The notes under the pieces are model-generated. The model did no database searches, was not told the DNA's origin, and worked only from the letters and a program-made list of their open reading frames with translations. The translations under genes were made by a program, and so were the position numbers. This document shows positions 47,685 through 59,400 of a stretch of 64,000 nucleotides of DNA, piece by piece. How positions within the stretch are numbered: the stretch's first letter is position 1; each line of letters starts with the position of its first letter. The DNA is from Taenia hydatigena (Eukaryota > Platyhelminthes > Cestoda > Cyclophyllidea > Taeniidae). Location: positions 21,036,509-21,100,508 of the forward strand of contig JADWOT020000003.1 of NCBI GenBank assembly GCA_036345935.2. The letters are read 5' to 3'.

Positions 47685-48617
47685 ATCTTTTCGAGGCTCT
47701 AACTTGTTTGTTGTTTATCCCTTTTTGAAGTTTCTTCTATTGGCACGCCTTGCTCCCATAATTTTTGCAACTAGTGGCCATGACTATGCGATATCTTCTT
47801 CCTACTTTACCTAATACTTGCTATGTATGTTCTCTTGAGGTCATTTACTTTCTCTAATCTCAGCTGAAGCTCTGGTAAGACAGAGTATTGTGGAAAAAAA
47901 CTAGTGACGTAAGTAAAGGCTGAGCGGCTAATGGCACAGCCTCAAAGTCATGCCACAGACTAAAAGTACTGTAGTTACTTAATGTTCCATTTAGTTCTGC
48001 ATTAAACTACTTAGAGACTTCGGTCCCTACAGAATGCATAAGTTGATCTCCACGTCACATTACCGGCCTCCCAGCTCTTCCCCACATTAATCATGCGCGG
48101 TTGTTAGACTTGGGACGTTACGATCGAGTTATGGAAATTGTTTAGCTTTACGACCTTGTTTCTGTCACATGTCGCGTTGCGCATTGCATTAGTATAAGTC
48201 TCTTAACTTCTCTGTGGCTGCAAACTTCACTAGCCCCACTGATTAGTCCTTCGTAAATTTAGAGAAGAAAGGTGATTTGCCTCCTTGCTTGCAACACCAG
48301 TCAGTCATATACCTCAGGTCTGAATCGACTTCTAGGTAGACAACTGAAGATTGTGGCAATAGACCTTCTTCCATGGATTAATGCTACCTGCACCTCGAGG
48401 CAGTAAATGATTCCTATGATAGGTCTAGAAATACCACCTGAAAGCGATAATAAGCATTAAATGTGTAATAAGCAGTTAACACAGAGTTCAAACCGACTCC
48501 TAAGTAGCATAAGTTGAAAGGACCATTGCTATAATTACTACACCTGTTCAACTGCAAATTTCAAAACGATTGCCCCTACCTTGATGCAAAGCATGCGGTT
48601 AGGCTTCAGTTCCCACT
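47685..48617. other. Intergenic stretch between the MYT1-like gene and the LTR cluster
   Basis: No gene supported. It separates the 3' end of the MYT1-like gene from the LTR copies upstream of NELF-C/D. Confidence 0.6.
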
Positions 48618-48623
48618 TTTATT
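48618..48623 (-). terminator. Candidate poly(A) signal of the MYT1-like gene
   Basis: AATAAA on the minus strand about 200 nt after the stop codon of the MYT1-like reading frame. Assigned by position only. Confidence 0.5.
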
Positions 48624-48820
48624 AAAAATTTTCTCCTCTGCCTCAAACAACTCGCAATAAATATGTATCATCATTTACTCATTACTTATTGGTGACTGCT
48701 AAGACTTGTGTGAACAGTTTGTAGTCCAAGCGACGATGTTATCTCAAAATTCACACTGCATTGAAACCTTTGTAGGGCACTCCAAGCGTTGACTATGTAC
48801 AAAGTGATACGAAGCGCTGC

Positions 48821-51800
48821 TCAATCCCTCATCTGCTCCTGTTTGGTGAATGTCTGTGACACACCACTGCTGCTGTCGGTACTGTGGAGGAGATGGGCAG
48901 TGGAGAAGAGTGCTTCGGCCTTGGGGGCCTCGGTAACTCCCAGCTCGTGTGATTCATTGGGCGGAGAGAAGTCATCTGCTGTACTTCGTGCGACCGGAGC
49001 ATCAGTGTTTACTCTAGGCAGAAGAATCAGTTTGACAATCAGCCTTCAATTTCATGGCCTTTAAGCACCAGCACAAAGCCCTAATTGTTCTTGTAGACGT
49101 TAACACACAATTCATTATAAAACAAGAAAAATGACATTTCTCATCTTTTACCTCTTTTGTTGCGCATTTATTTCTAGCAAAACTGTTGCTATTTTTTTCC
49201 ACTCAAAATGAGTGTTATCGACTCTAGCATAGGAATCCCTCTGTGTGTTTTGAGAGTGAGTGCAAGACAAGTAAACTGGCGCATTTTAAACAGTGTTCCC
49301 CTAAATGTCCAATCACTTTCACTTCACCGACTATGAAACGAAACGGACAGTCGCAATAATAGCAGAAAATCTCGCCTCACATCGAATCAGGCGTCCACGG
49401 ACTATTCGTCTCGCCGGATTTGGCCCTATTGTGCAACGAAGAGAGTGCCTGCAGGCGACAGAGGCTAAGACAGCTGAGCTGGGCCTGTGCCTGGGCTTGT
49501 TGCTGGCTGCGATATGCGAGGATCTGGTGTTGCCGTTTGATTCCCAACAAGTGGGCCCTTGGGCAGCCACTGAGGCTGCGGTGGCTGGTGTAGTTCCGCG
49601 TCACGTGACCCGAACCGTCGCATCCCGGAGTGGGACATCTGTGTGAAGGACAGTAAAGGTGATTCCACTGATCCCGCCTCTATCATGGGACATCAGAGAG
49701 TTTACTAACCAAAGTGGCATAAAGTAGTAGACCAATAATTTATCCATTCATTTGGTCTCCTTAAGATAATGTCTATTCTACCAATGAGTGATTCTGCTGC
49801 AGTGCTTCTTGAAAAGCTAACATTTAAAATTCTTTTCTAAAACTCAGCCATTTCACTGAACCTCCTGAGCGCATCAACGTACATCCAAAATGGGGAAAAA
49901 ACATTGATCACTAGCATTCCCAACTGCAATACGTTGAGTTGTGTTATTCATTAAACTTCATGATTGAAGCATCCTAATTTAGTGGTTGGCTAACTTGTCC
50001 GTATGCCTCACCTTTTTCGAGCTCGTTTGACGTATATTTTTCACTTGAATTAACATATCAATTCTGAGACAACCGTGATATTTAAGGTGGAGGTAAGGTG
50101 GAAGTTATTACTTTCAATCTCTAAAATTCAGTATTTGAAATGATTGGCTAGACTTTTCCAAAAGAGAAATAGGAGCTTAAATGAAGCATAACGCCTCGTG
50201 ATCATTCCTCCTTCTAATTTCAAACCGTCAGTGAAAGGGGAAATGTGCGCCTCGTCAATGTGCTTCAAGCAAAATCTGCACTTAAGAATGCGGCATCGAT
50301 TCAACTACTTAGCGTTTCACCTCTTCAGATTTAACTATATTTTCGAGAATTTATATTGTTCTTGCCCTTTTTTAGCATTCTTCCTCCCTTCTCCTAAGCC
50401 TATTCAAAATTTTTCCAAAATGTTTGCATCACTTAAGATTAAAATTTGAATTTTCTCGAAAGGTCCAACAATAATTTTAGTACTCTGTTTGTTAGAAGTG
50501 CTGGTTTCTGTCAAGGTCACAGAGGTGGCCGTATTGCCCTAGCTGCGTGGGCTGGCCATCAGCCTTTTTCCCTCTGTCCGGTGAATATATATATTCTACC
50601 CTAGCATTCCGCCTTCTTTTGCCTTCAAGGGAGCCTCGGGACGCTACAATAATTTTCTTTCATTTTTATAACCGCTGTTCCAGAAGTTATGCAATGGTTT
50701 AGAAAAGATCAAATAAGAACGAGGAATTGGTTGCCCAATCAGGCGACTTTCTTCAGGCGGTTAGTATTGAAGGTGTCGCATCTAAGTAGCGTAAAGACTC
50801 GTAGTTACACATTTGCTTTTCTGTAAATTTTTATATTTTGCACAAAGCAAACATCGTATTATGAATTGGTGATTTGCCTCGTGTGGATAATTTGTTGGCG
50901 TAGTCCAATTTGAGGGCTAGTAACATATAATTCACCTTTGAGGAAATTTGATCGCTCTTCACCTGTACTACTCCACACTTCAAGAAATGTGCAGACTTAG
51001 TGAAAAAACCCTTTTGTCCCCCTTTCTAAATCAGCATTGGTTATCGCAGTGCGATCGCAGTGCAATTGCTTTGGAAATGCAAAGGATGCGTACGTCCTCA
51101 GTCATTACTAGACAGCATCTCACCTCTTTATACTTCCATCCACTTAATTATTAACAAATTTATTCGCTCCGCATGGCAACCACTAAAGATTAAATGAGGT
51201 CTCATGGATTTCTTTTAAGGGGGTTTTAGGGACTTTGTTTTTCATAAGATCTTTGGGTAGGTAGGCGAAAAGGCAAAATCTCATTACCACTCTTCCGTAC
51301 GGACTGTGTCACAAAGATTAAGAGGGGGATTATCCTGCAATCTTTTATTATCAATGCGGCAAAAGTTGTGGGATTGTTTTTACCAACGCTGTTCAGTAAG
51401 ACACCTCGATAGCTTGGCCCTTTACATATGGTAACCTTTTATTCCTTCTCGTGGTGTGTTTGAATACACCACTTTCAATCCTAAATTTGTACAGCTTATT
51501 AGCTTGTGGGACTCTCAGCTTTATTTACCTGAGTATTCGATTCCATCAGCTATTTTCGTACACTAGAATTCGCCTACCAGACTGTGATCCCCCGGGATTT
51601 TTTCAAGAAGCAGGTCTACTAATTTCTTCAACCCACGCAACACTGTGCGCTAATCTCACAAAGTTTGAAAGCTAAAATAATAAGTCCCTTACTTTTGTTC
51701 CACGTGGAAGGCCTGTACAATGGCCTTATCCGCTTTCGGACAGCCGCTGATGCTGCGATGCGAAGCGTAGTTACCCGAAGCATGACTGCTACCGTCGCAG

Positions 51801-53897
51801 CCGGGCACAGGACATTGCAATAGTTTCCGTCCAGGACGTCTGGACGACGGAACCTTCGCTGTTATAGGCATCTTCGACGACCCAACTGCGGAGGATGAAG
51901 AGGACAAGGTAGATGTCTGCACTGTCAAGTCCTCTGGATACAAATCTCCGACTTCGCAAGGGCAGAGGCTAAAATTTTCATATTCAGTAGATAGTTTGCT
52001 GTTTCACTCCAACAATTATATCCAAAAAACCTATCAGTTCGATGTTTTCTTAAGGAGTTTATAGTCCAAATGTTAGTGAAATGACTGCAGTGATTTGGCT
52101 TTTAACAAAAGTTATTTAGCTTTGGAAGCAGACGATCCCATAAGCTGCGGAAGTTGATTAGTCGATTGATGGATTGATGGAAGTATGTATCTTTAATGCC
52201 GCATTAGATTCTTACCTCCTTTCCAAACCTTACCACATTTCCCTAAATTTAGATAATCTTCTCTAACCGCTTACTGTGTACTGTTCGTTCACTTATCTAG
52301 CGCTGGTCTTTCACATGTTCTGTTCCAAGTGGCAAAGTTTAGTCTCATTATTCGCGACGACCTTGTTACGATGAAGTGAGAAAGACTTGTGTTTTGCGGG
52401 TATCGCCGGTACGCCTAATCGTGCGTACTTTCACACTTAAAGCTGCTAATAGACTAAAAATATCACCGCTGTGGGTCCACTTTGATTAAGATTCAAAGTT
52501 GAGAATGCGTGGAGAGGAAAGTGACGCACTCTATGACGTTCCCCTTTGAGTAACGACGATTAGTGGGCGTTACAAAGATGACAGCGTCATCACCATTCAC
52601 AATTTAATTGCCAGGCAACTTGATAGTTTTTAGTCATAGGTTCAGTTCAATGGGAATGTAATAAGATTTTTAGCTCTCGCCTCTAGTGCCTATTTAGAAA
52701 TCCTCAAACAATTGGTCTAAATTCTTGTCCGTTATGTCTCGCACGATATTCAAATTTTCTCTTTCATTAGCCATTTTGAGCCCGCAGAAGCGGATCGCCA
52801 AAAACCCCAGCGCCAAGATTTTTGATCCATTTTAACCAAACACACAAGGTCTAACACATTTTAAAAGCTTGTTTTAAACCGCTACATTATTTTATTAAAG
52901 GTCTGGCCTTTGGGCGTGTCGATGGATGGCTCATCACTTGATTTATGGAAACAATTTTACTGATGGTTTTATGCGCGAAAGTCGTGTAAAATAAAATTTG
53001 GCCATGTTAATCGTAAATGGATAACTTTGTTAAAAATGTAGTGACCGATGCAAAAGGAGCCTAAAAAAAAATTGTTTCACCTCCATCTCGTAGAAAATTT
53101 CATGTTTTATCTTGTCTGGGGAACTCTCACTGTTAGGACCACCCACAAATGGGTTAATGAAAAGATGATTTACTCACTCCCCTTTGAGACGCATAACTGT
53201 CGTAATTTAACACAACTAAGTGGTAATTGTATGCAGATAATGATTTCGTAAAATGATTCCCCCATGTTTAAGTTGAAACGAGTGTTAAGCGATCAATTAT
53301 AAAACCCTTCCTAAAGGGTAAAATTTGTCGTCGGGTTCTTTTGAGCATGAACAGATAAGAAATAAAATCAAATAAGAGCTAGTAGTGCGTGATTTTAATG
53401 TGCATTGTATTTTAAAATAAATTTTCACTCTTGTGACAGTGCAGCGGACGTAGGTTAAATGATGCAGATCTTATTTCCTAATGATTCGAAATCTCAAGGA
53501 AATCACCACATAAAAATAAAGCTGGGAACGGTTACCCAGAGGAGTCGTTGGTCTTCTTCTCCTTCGACAAAGATAAATCAATTGGTACTTCCTGTAAATC
53601 ATTCATCGGTCCGTAGAAGCAGGGCTCCTCCTCTCTCATAGGGAAAATGGACTTCCATTCTCCCGAAGAAAAGGCACAAAGGGGGTTATCCTGGAGTTGC
53701 TGTTGTTTGCAGCCTGACTGTGAGGAAGGTAACTTATTTGGCACTTTGAAAGCCGATCGGTAGAAGTGACTAATCGTCATCGAGGACTGCATTGGATTGG
53801 CACGTTCTCGATGTCGCTGTAAATCTTGCTGACTGCAGCAGAGGTCTGTGTCGCTGGCAGAAAGGATGTAGTACTTTTCCGAGCCCAGAATCTCCAT
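48821..53897 (-). CDS. MYT1/ST18-family CCHHC zinc-finger transcription factor, four exons, about 362 aa
   Basis: Nuclear DNA-binding protein of the myelin transcription factor 1 family (C. elegans relative ZTF-11), usually a neuronal fate repressor. Exons (minus): 53897-53536, 51968-51693, 49638-49381 and 49013-48821. Each has GT-AG ends, and phases 2/1 match at all three joins. Finger 1 (about 173-197) is [19 protein letters not shown]...GC; finger 2 (about 214-238) is [19 protein letters not shown]...GC. The spacing of about 16 residues is typical of paired MYT1 fingers. Exon 1 carries [11 protein letters not shown], a PxDLS motif that suggests CtBP corepressor binding. The C-terminal region is Gln-rich and then Ser/Thr-rich. 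Vertebrate relatives have six or seven fingers; only two are seen here. The start (first Met after a TTTTAG acceptor at 53906) is tentative, and upstream exons may exist. Confidence 0.88.
50476..50648 (+). mobile_element. Solo LTR in an intron of the MYT1-like gene, target-site duplication ATAAT
   Basis: It matches the reverse complement of the LTR at 22855-23037, from TTTAGTACTCTGTTTGTTAG (canonical TGTAG start mutated) to GGGACGCTACA. It is flanked by ATAAT at 50471-50475 and 50649-50653. It retains the GAATATATATATTC palindrome, and lies antisense to the host gene, inside the 49639-51692 intron between the two zinc-finger exons. Confidence 0.85.
51969..53535 (-). other. First intron of the MYT1-like gene
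   Basis: AT-rich intron between the PIDLS exon and the first zinc-finger exon. No repeat copy or additional zinc-finger exon is visible. Confidence 0.7.
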
Positions 53898-53905
53898 GTT
53901 CCTCC

Positions 53906-56093
53906 CTAAAACTAGAAAAGCTGTCATGATATGCTTGCTTCATGCTTTGATATCCCATGCCTCCAGCCAATCACCAAACTCGCGTCTGTGGTTGCTTTGG
54001 TGTGAAGAGACGTGATCCAATCACAAGCGCGGATTTGTGCGCTGTCGACATGGGCATTAAAAGTGGATTGGACGAAATATCAGCTACCCGTGCTGTACCG
54101 AATGTAAGATTAATTTTACTAAAATTGCCCATTTTAACATGAAATGCGGTCTTTAATGAAATCTTTGCACAAATTATTTAACTTACGTCTACCATTGTGT
54201 TATTAGCCTAATTTAATGAGGGCTTAGTTATTTTTTAGTTAATTGACTAATTGGTGTCTAAGTGGCAGCAATTCCCTTCTCCAACGATGGCATACATCCC
54301 AATAAAATAGTTTTAAGTTCACGAACTGTACTAATGCATATCATTCGCTTCCATGTAACCGAATTTCGCGTAAACTCTTTGTTCACAAACGAAAGGACTA
54401 TCTTGACGTTTGATCTATATGTTCATGTGAGAAGAAAGGATTTTCGTTCACATTCCAAGTAAGACAGTCGAAATTGAGTATTAATGCTGCATGTAAAGTG
54501 TACTTAGTGGTTGTTGTGCCTTTTGTGCTTTTGACTTCCTATGAAGCAAGTTTCGCGATGTCGAGACAAATACAATCCTGTCTGGTTTGTGCTATCAAAA
54601 GAATTTACAAATTTAAGCTGAATAATTTGTCCTTATGTTTTTTGAGACTTCTAAGGCGATCAGTTTGCTGGTTACGAGTTCCAAAAGAATAAGAAAATTG
54701 ATGGCAGGAAACGCTAGAAATGCAATTTTTATGTAACATCTTAGTAGAAAACACTCTATCCACTCAAATGGCGTGACCTTTTAAGTCTTATTACCTTGTA
54801 TTAGTTGTTTACAAGCGGAATCAGTGTCATAGACAAAGTTTCCTCGCACTACACACTTTTTGTTAGCTTGGAGGAGGGAACCATCACATCCATACACTCG
54901 CAACTGAATGTGATTTTTCTTTGTGCTTCGTAAAATGAGACTTTAATTTAACAGAATTTACGCCTTTTACCGTAAAACTCTAATGTTCTTCATGTCACTT
55001 ATTATAATAATGGCTTTCCTGAACTGCAACTACTACCTATTTATCTTGATGCAGTATTAAATTGCACTCATATGTTGAATGAGAAAGGTGGTGCCTCTTA
55101 ACAATTCGATGAAACAATTTCGGGGTTGGTACCAGTCATATGGTTTGTTATTTAACTGCCTTCTTCTAATAGTATATCATAGTGTCTTCTGCCGCTACGG
55201 CCAATTTTATCAAGTTAACATGGATCTTCTACTGGAATATGATCTTGGTCCCAACAATTCAACTCGCCATCTACGCATCATTGCAATACGCTGGTGCACT
55301 GCCGATTCGGCCAAAAGTTTGAAGCAGAAATGTTTTAATCGGTACTAATTCAAGACTTTATCATGGCAAGAGCGCGAAGGGCAAAATGTATCAGACGTTC
55401 TTGAATTTTAAGTTTTTGTAGAAATAAAATCAAAATGCACCTAGCTAAACCGCTATTGAAACGCGATTCTCTATGGGGGTACATTGTCCGGTGGTACTTT
55501 ATGTCGTTGCACAATTATTACTGATCCCAATTGCCACATTTTTTGCTCTTTGGATTCAAATTGAAAGAGTACAATTTGTCGATAGATCTTCTACCAAGAA
55601 TGCATGGGATTTGCAAATTGGAACCTGTCTCGGGAAGACAAAGAATGCGCCTCGGCATTCGAATCCTACCTGGCACATTAGTGCAGTTGTCATTGCACGA
55701 ATTGTGCGCGGGACAAAGTCTTACCGTTTTTTCTGTTCCGCGCGACTACACGAGTGATTTCAACGAGCGTAGATTATGCTTTTCCTACATATTTGAGCTG
55801 AAGTATGATGCGATCAAAGTAAGAGTAGTTGGTGGGCCTCTTGAAGAGTCTCAGTCTTAATACGAATGAGACACTTCAAAGTGTCTTAAATGACTCGTCT
55901 AGCCACTTTGAAAACGCTAAGCTGAAGTGCCAAGTTTTAAAACTGACTGACTGAAAGGAAAAAGAAAAAGGCAAAAACAGATGCATAAATGCAAACGAAA
56001 GTGCTAAGTGTTGCAAGATTAGTTTTAAGAGGAATTAAAAGGATTACGAGATTACATCTACATCTTATGCAAAAGGAAACGTGATATCATTTT
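53906..56093. other. Stretch between the MYT1-like gene and the secreted-protein gene
   Basis: Upstream exons of the MYT1-like gene may lie here but none could be fixed. Two plus-strand frames (55079-55348, 89 codons; 55531-55860, 109 codons, with a GTAAGA donor near its end) are mildly protein-like without a recognised domain. Confidence 0.4.
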
Positions 56094-56415
56094 ATGAAAT
56101 TGAATCAAAGAAATGCTTTTATTTCCTTCAAACACTTAAAGTACGCTCTGATAGCTCTTATCTTCGCCTGTGTGCTTGCGCCTACAGGTGTGAAAACGTT
56201 TTTTCTGCCCTTTATCCCATACAGTGGCAACACATCCACACAAACTGCGTGTGAACTTTGGACCAGTTGGGCAATTAAAATTTCGAGGAGCAAACAACTC
56301 CACTCTACGGCCACCCACAGGTTCGAATTTGGGCGGGAATGGACGAGAAGGAGGAGTAATTAACCCGGATTTTGCATTTAAAAGACGTCCTGGAGACCAA
56401 TTCCGTCAGCCCTAA
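56094..56415 (+). CDS. Small secreted basic Gly-rich protein hidden by a 37-nt intron, 94 aa
   Basis: No family recognised. Exon 1 (56094-56187) encodes a start with a hydrophobic segment, KHLKYALIALIFACVLAPT. Exon 2 (56225-56415) continues ATHPHKLRVNFGPVGQLK... to a TAA. The 37-nt intron (GTGTGA...CATACAG) has a strong pyrimidine tract, and the phases agree (1 then 2 bases). The splice creates APTVA^THP, a good -3/-1 signal-peptidase site that neither unspliced frame has. The mature part (about 60 residues) is rich in Gly, Asn, Arg and Pro and lacks cysteine. It contains one NNS glycosylation site and a tribasic KRR near the end, so a peptide precursor or a secreted effector are both possible. 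The unspliced first frame also stays open for 89 codons, so the model rests on splice logic and needs transcript support. Confidence 0.5.
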
Positions 56416-59400
56416 CCAGTGGCGCCAGCGTTGCTGGGTTCACTAACTGGGATCCGTACGTCTGAAACCTCAATTTCATCCGCAATTACTCTTGCCACTA
56501 ACTTTCTCGCGAAATTAATGCCATGGTCGACTAAGTAGCGAAGTGGAATTTTTTTTTGTTTTCATTTAAGCCTCTATCACTATAGTGTGCCAGGAAGAAG
56601 TATGAGTTGAGTAGAAGTTGGATTTTCTAAACTTCTTTGAAGAAGTTTAGAGACACATCTTCAAAGAATTCCATCCCTTGCTTTTAACCTTAAATCAGGA
56701 ATTCGTATTTTGGGCAAATCTGTTTAGAAAACGAGGCTCTACCTTATGTAAATTCATGTACTTTTTCTAGAAGACAAAACTTTATGTACAGAAAACATTT
56801 CCATGCATGAGTATGTATTATGATTCAATATGCCGAGAAATCCTTGTAGAGTTAGCTGTAGTCTCAAGTTATACCTTACTTGGACTCGAAAAATTTATGC
56901 GATTATTTAGCAATGTCAAAGGCACTGATTGCATTAGTTGACCAATGCAGTGCACTTTGCAGTCCCCTTTACTATTTATTCGCCCATTTAAAACTCATAT
57001 CAAATGGTGAATTTGGGTTTTTAATTATATGATTTGGGCTCCTCCGTGTTACTCATTAAAGTACAAGCTGGAAGTTGTGGGAGTATAGCAATGCATTTGG
57101 AAAGGATGGCATATGTAAAAGTTAGCCGCACTGTCCATTCCAAACTGCTTTGACTCCCAAAGATAGACACATCGCAATCAAAAAGTCTCCTATTTTGATG
57201 CTAGTGGAAAACTTCAAGTCGATAAGACTATCTTTGCAAAATTGTTTTTGGTTATTTTAAATGAGCATTATGGCAGTTCGCATGCGTCTAAATCAACTGG
57301 AAGGATCGTAGAATCTGCCTAGCAGAGGAGTACCTCCCATTGACAAAAGACAATAACGCTGAAAGGCAACTTACATCTCGCCTACCTCGCGCCAGTTCGG
57401 TACGTGTCTTATCCCAGTTTTCGCTGCTAAGGCTTTTGTAATGATAAATTGGTTTAGTCGCCAGTAGACTCTGCTTTGTGCATACTTAAATGTATATAAA
57501 GTTGCTTTGTATGAATTCCATTGAAATGGTTGAAGCCATAGTTACTTTATCCTAATTTGAGGAAGAGAAAATTCTAATTGTCGAACGAAAAATAGCTAAT
57601 TAGCAGGAATTTTTGTGTTCCGCTACCATCAAGCATTTTACGGCCAAAGAAAATAGATTTTACTTCATTTGGATATACCGTATATACCATGCCGGTACTC
57701 GAAATTCACTTGAACAGACTCCTGTGGTCTTTCCACCATGCCCACCTACCTCCACGAGCACACATAAAGTCCACGGGTAAAATGTCGATCTATTCTGCTC
57801 GTATATCATTCAAGCATGTGTACATTAGCCTAAATTGTGTCTCAATAATTTCTTAATGAGTGGGACACCTTCCGCCCATGGAATTACGAAATTGGTGGTC
57901 TTAGCACTAACGTCATTTAGCGACGGTCCATCTCAGTCATTTAGGAGCCTGGGGTTTCTCCAAACACATTTTTTGCATTCCAAACCAAAATTTTTATCAA
58001 AGCTCTTCTTTTCATTCGATCGTGTAAATATCTGATTGCAGAAAGTAAGTGCTGCTTCACCCTGTGTCCCCGAGCTATTTCTTTGGCTAGTCAATAAATG
58101 CTTTTATTTTTCTTCTTGCGATAGTCAGGATCACTCAACTCTTCGGAAGAAAGACCCATTCCCATCCCTAGGTAAATGACCTCTATCATACCGCCACAAA
58201 ACCTGTAGGAAGTTTTAATTCGGTTAAAATGGGCGAAGGACAACTGCCTCGTCCTCATCCTGCGAACACCATCGACAATATCTTTCCGGGTGTTTTTTAC
58301 GACCTTTTCCTGGCGCTATGCTAAACAATCGCACGTAAAATGGAGAATTAGACAGATTGACAGAATGACGTGCATTTTTCAATGAAGTGATAAGAGAAAT
58401 CCTAGTTGAACGTCGTTTTAGAGTCTGCCGTTTCTATCACATTTATTTTACTTCATGCCCTAATCACATTCATTCTTGTCAGCTGGTCTCAGTTCAATAC
58501 CATCTTGAAGTGAAATGATGGATTTTGTTTTCTAAACACCAGTTTGGTGCACTGAGACGGACAGAAAATCGCAGATAGTAGCACAAGTGAGGGGACAAAT
58601 AGTCGCACGTGAAAGTTTCCAGCAAGAGGACTAATTGCAGAACGACTGCACTGAAACCAGTCCACATGTGGCGAAGGCGGATAAAAAAGAGGAAGATGAT
58701 AACTTTTCCTATAAAAGGCACTTTGTTTGCGTGATTGTGTGCGTTTTGTTCGTAAAACCAGATGGTCAGACGGTGATTTACAAATCCTGTGGTAGTGGCG
58801 CCAGCTAAAGAAATTTCCGTCTAATTTATTTCACAGTCACTCCACACTGCTAATCAGTCTACCTCAGATCTCTAAGCCCTGTGAGTCTTTTTCATCAAGG
58901 GCTTTCAGACAACCTCTAAATAGATCCAAAAGTATCTTCCCGAAGCGTCTGACCTTGGTGATTGTGAAGCAGTTAGATTAAGACATTTCGAAGCTCTCAG
59001 TTGTATCTTCCATTAAATCAAGTGTTCATAAATAGATTTGACATTTGGCTTATTATGGCGAACAAATTTTCCCATAACTATTATATGAAATGCTTTAAAA
59101 TTTTAATAAATTTGCATTTGATGGAGTTTTTGGCTCTCTTTTCAAAGCTCGAGCGTTTCTGTCAATGGCCGCTCAAATGGGCTCAAACATGCAACTATTC
59201 CACAAGGGTTCAAACCACCCTGCAAGCGACGTTGCAGCAGGCTGCGGAGATTATGAGGGAACACAGAGTGAAATAAACAGACCCATCAAAAAGATATGCC
59301 CTATATCGGCATACCTCAGCCTCCTTTGTTCATATAGTGATAACGGCCCTTATTTAGATTCGTTACGGTCCCGTTTTAGATATTAGCAACCAACAGACGC

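Noticed and set aside
49305..49646. 113-codon plus-strand frame opposite the second MYT1 zinc finger
   Set aside because: Shadow of the zinc-finger exon on the minus strand, which has a diagnostic CCHHC motif and matched splice phases.
53770..53970. Alternative minus frame over the first MYT1-like exon (MGYQSMKQAYHDS...)
   Set aside because: It ends in a stop without a usable donor, while the overlapping frame carries PIDLS and joins the next exon in phase.
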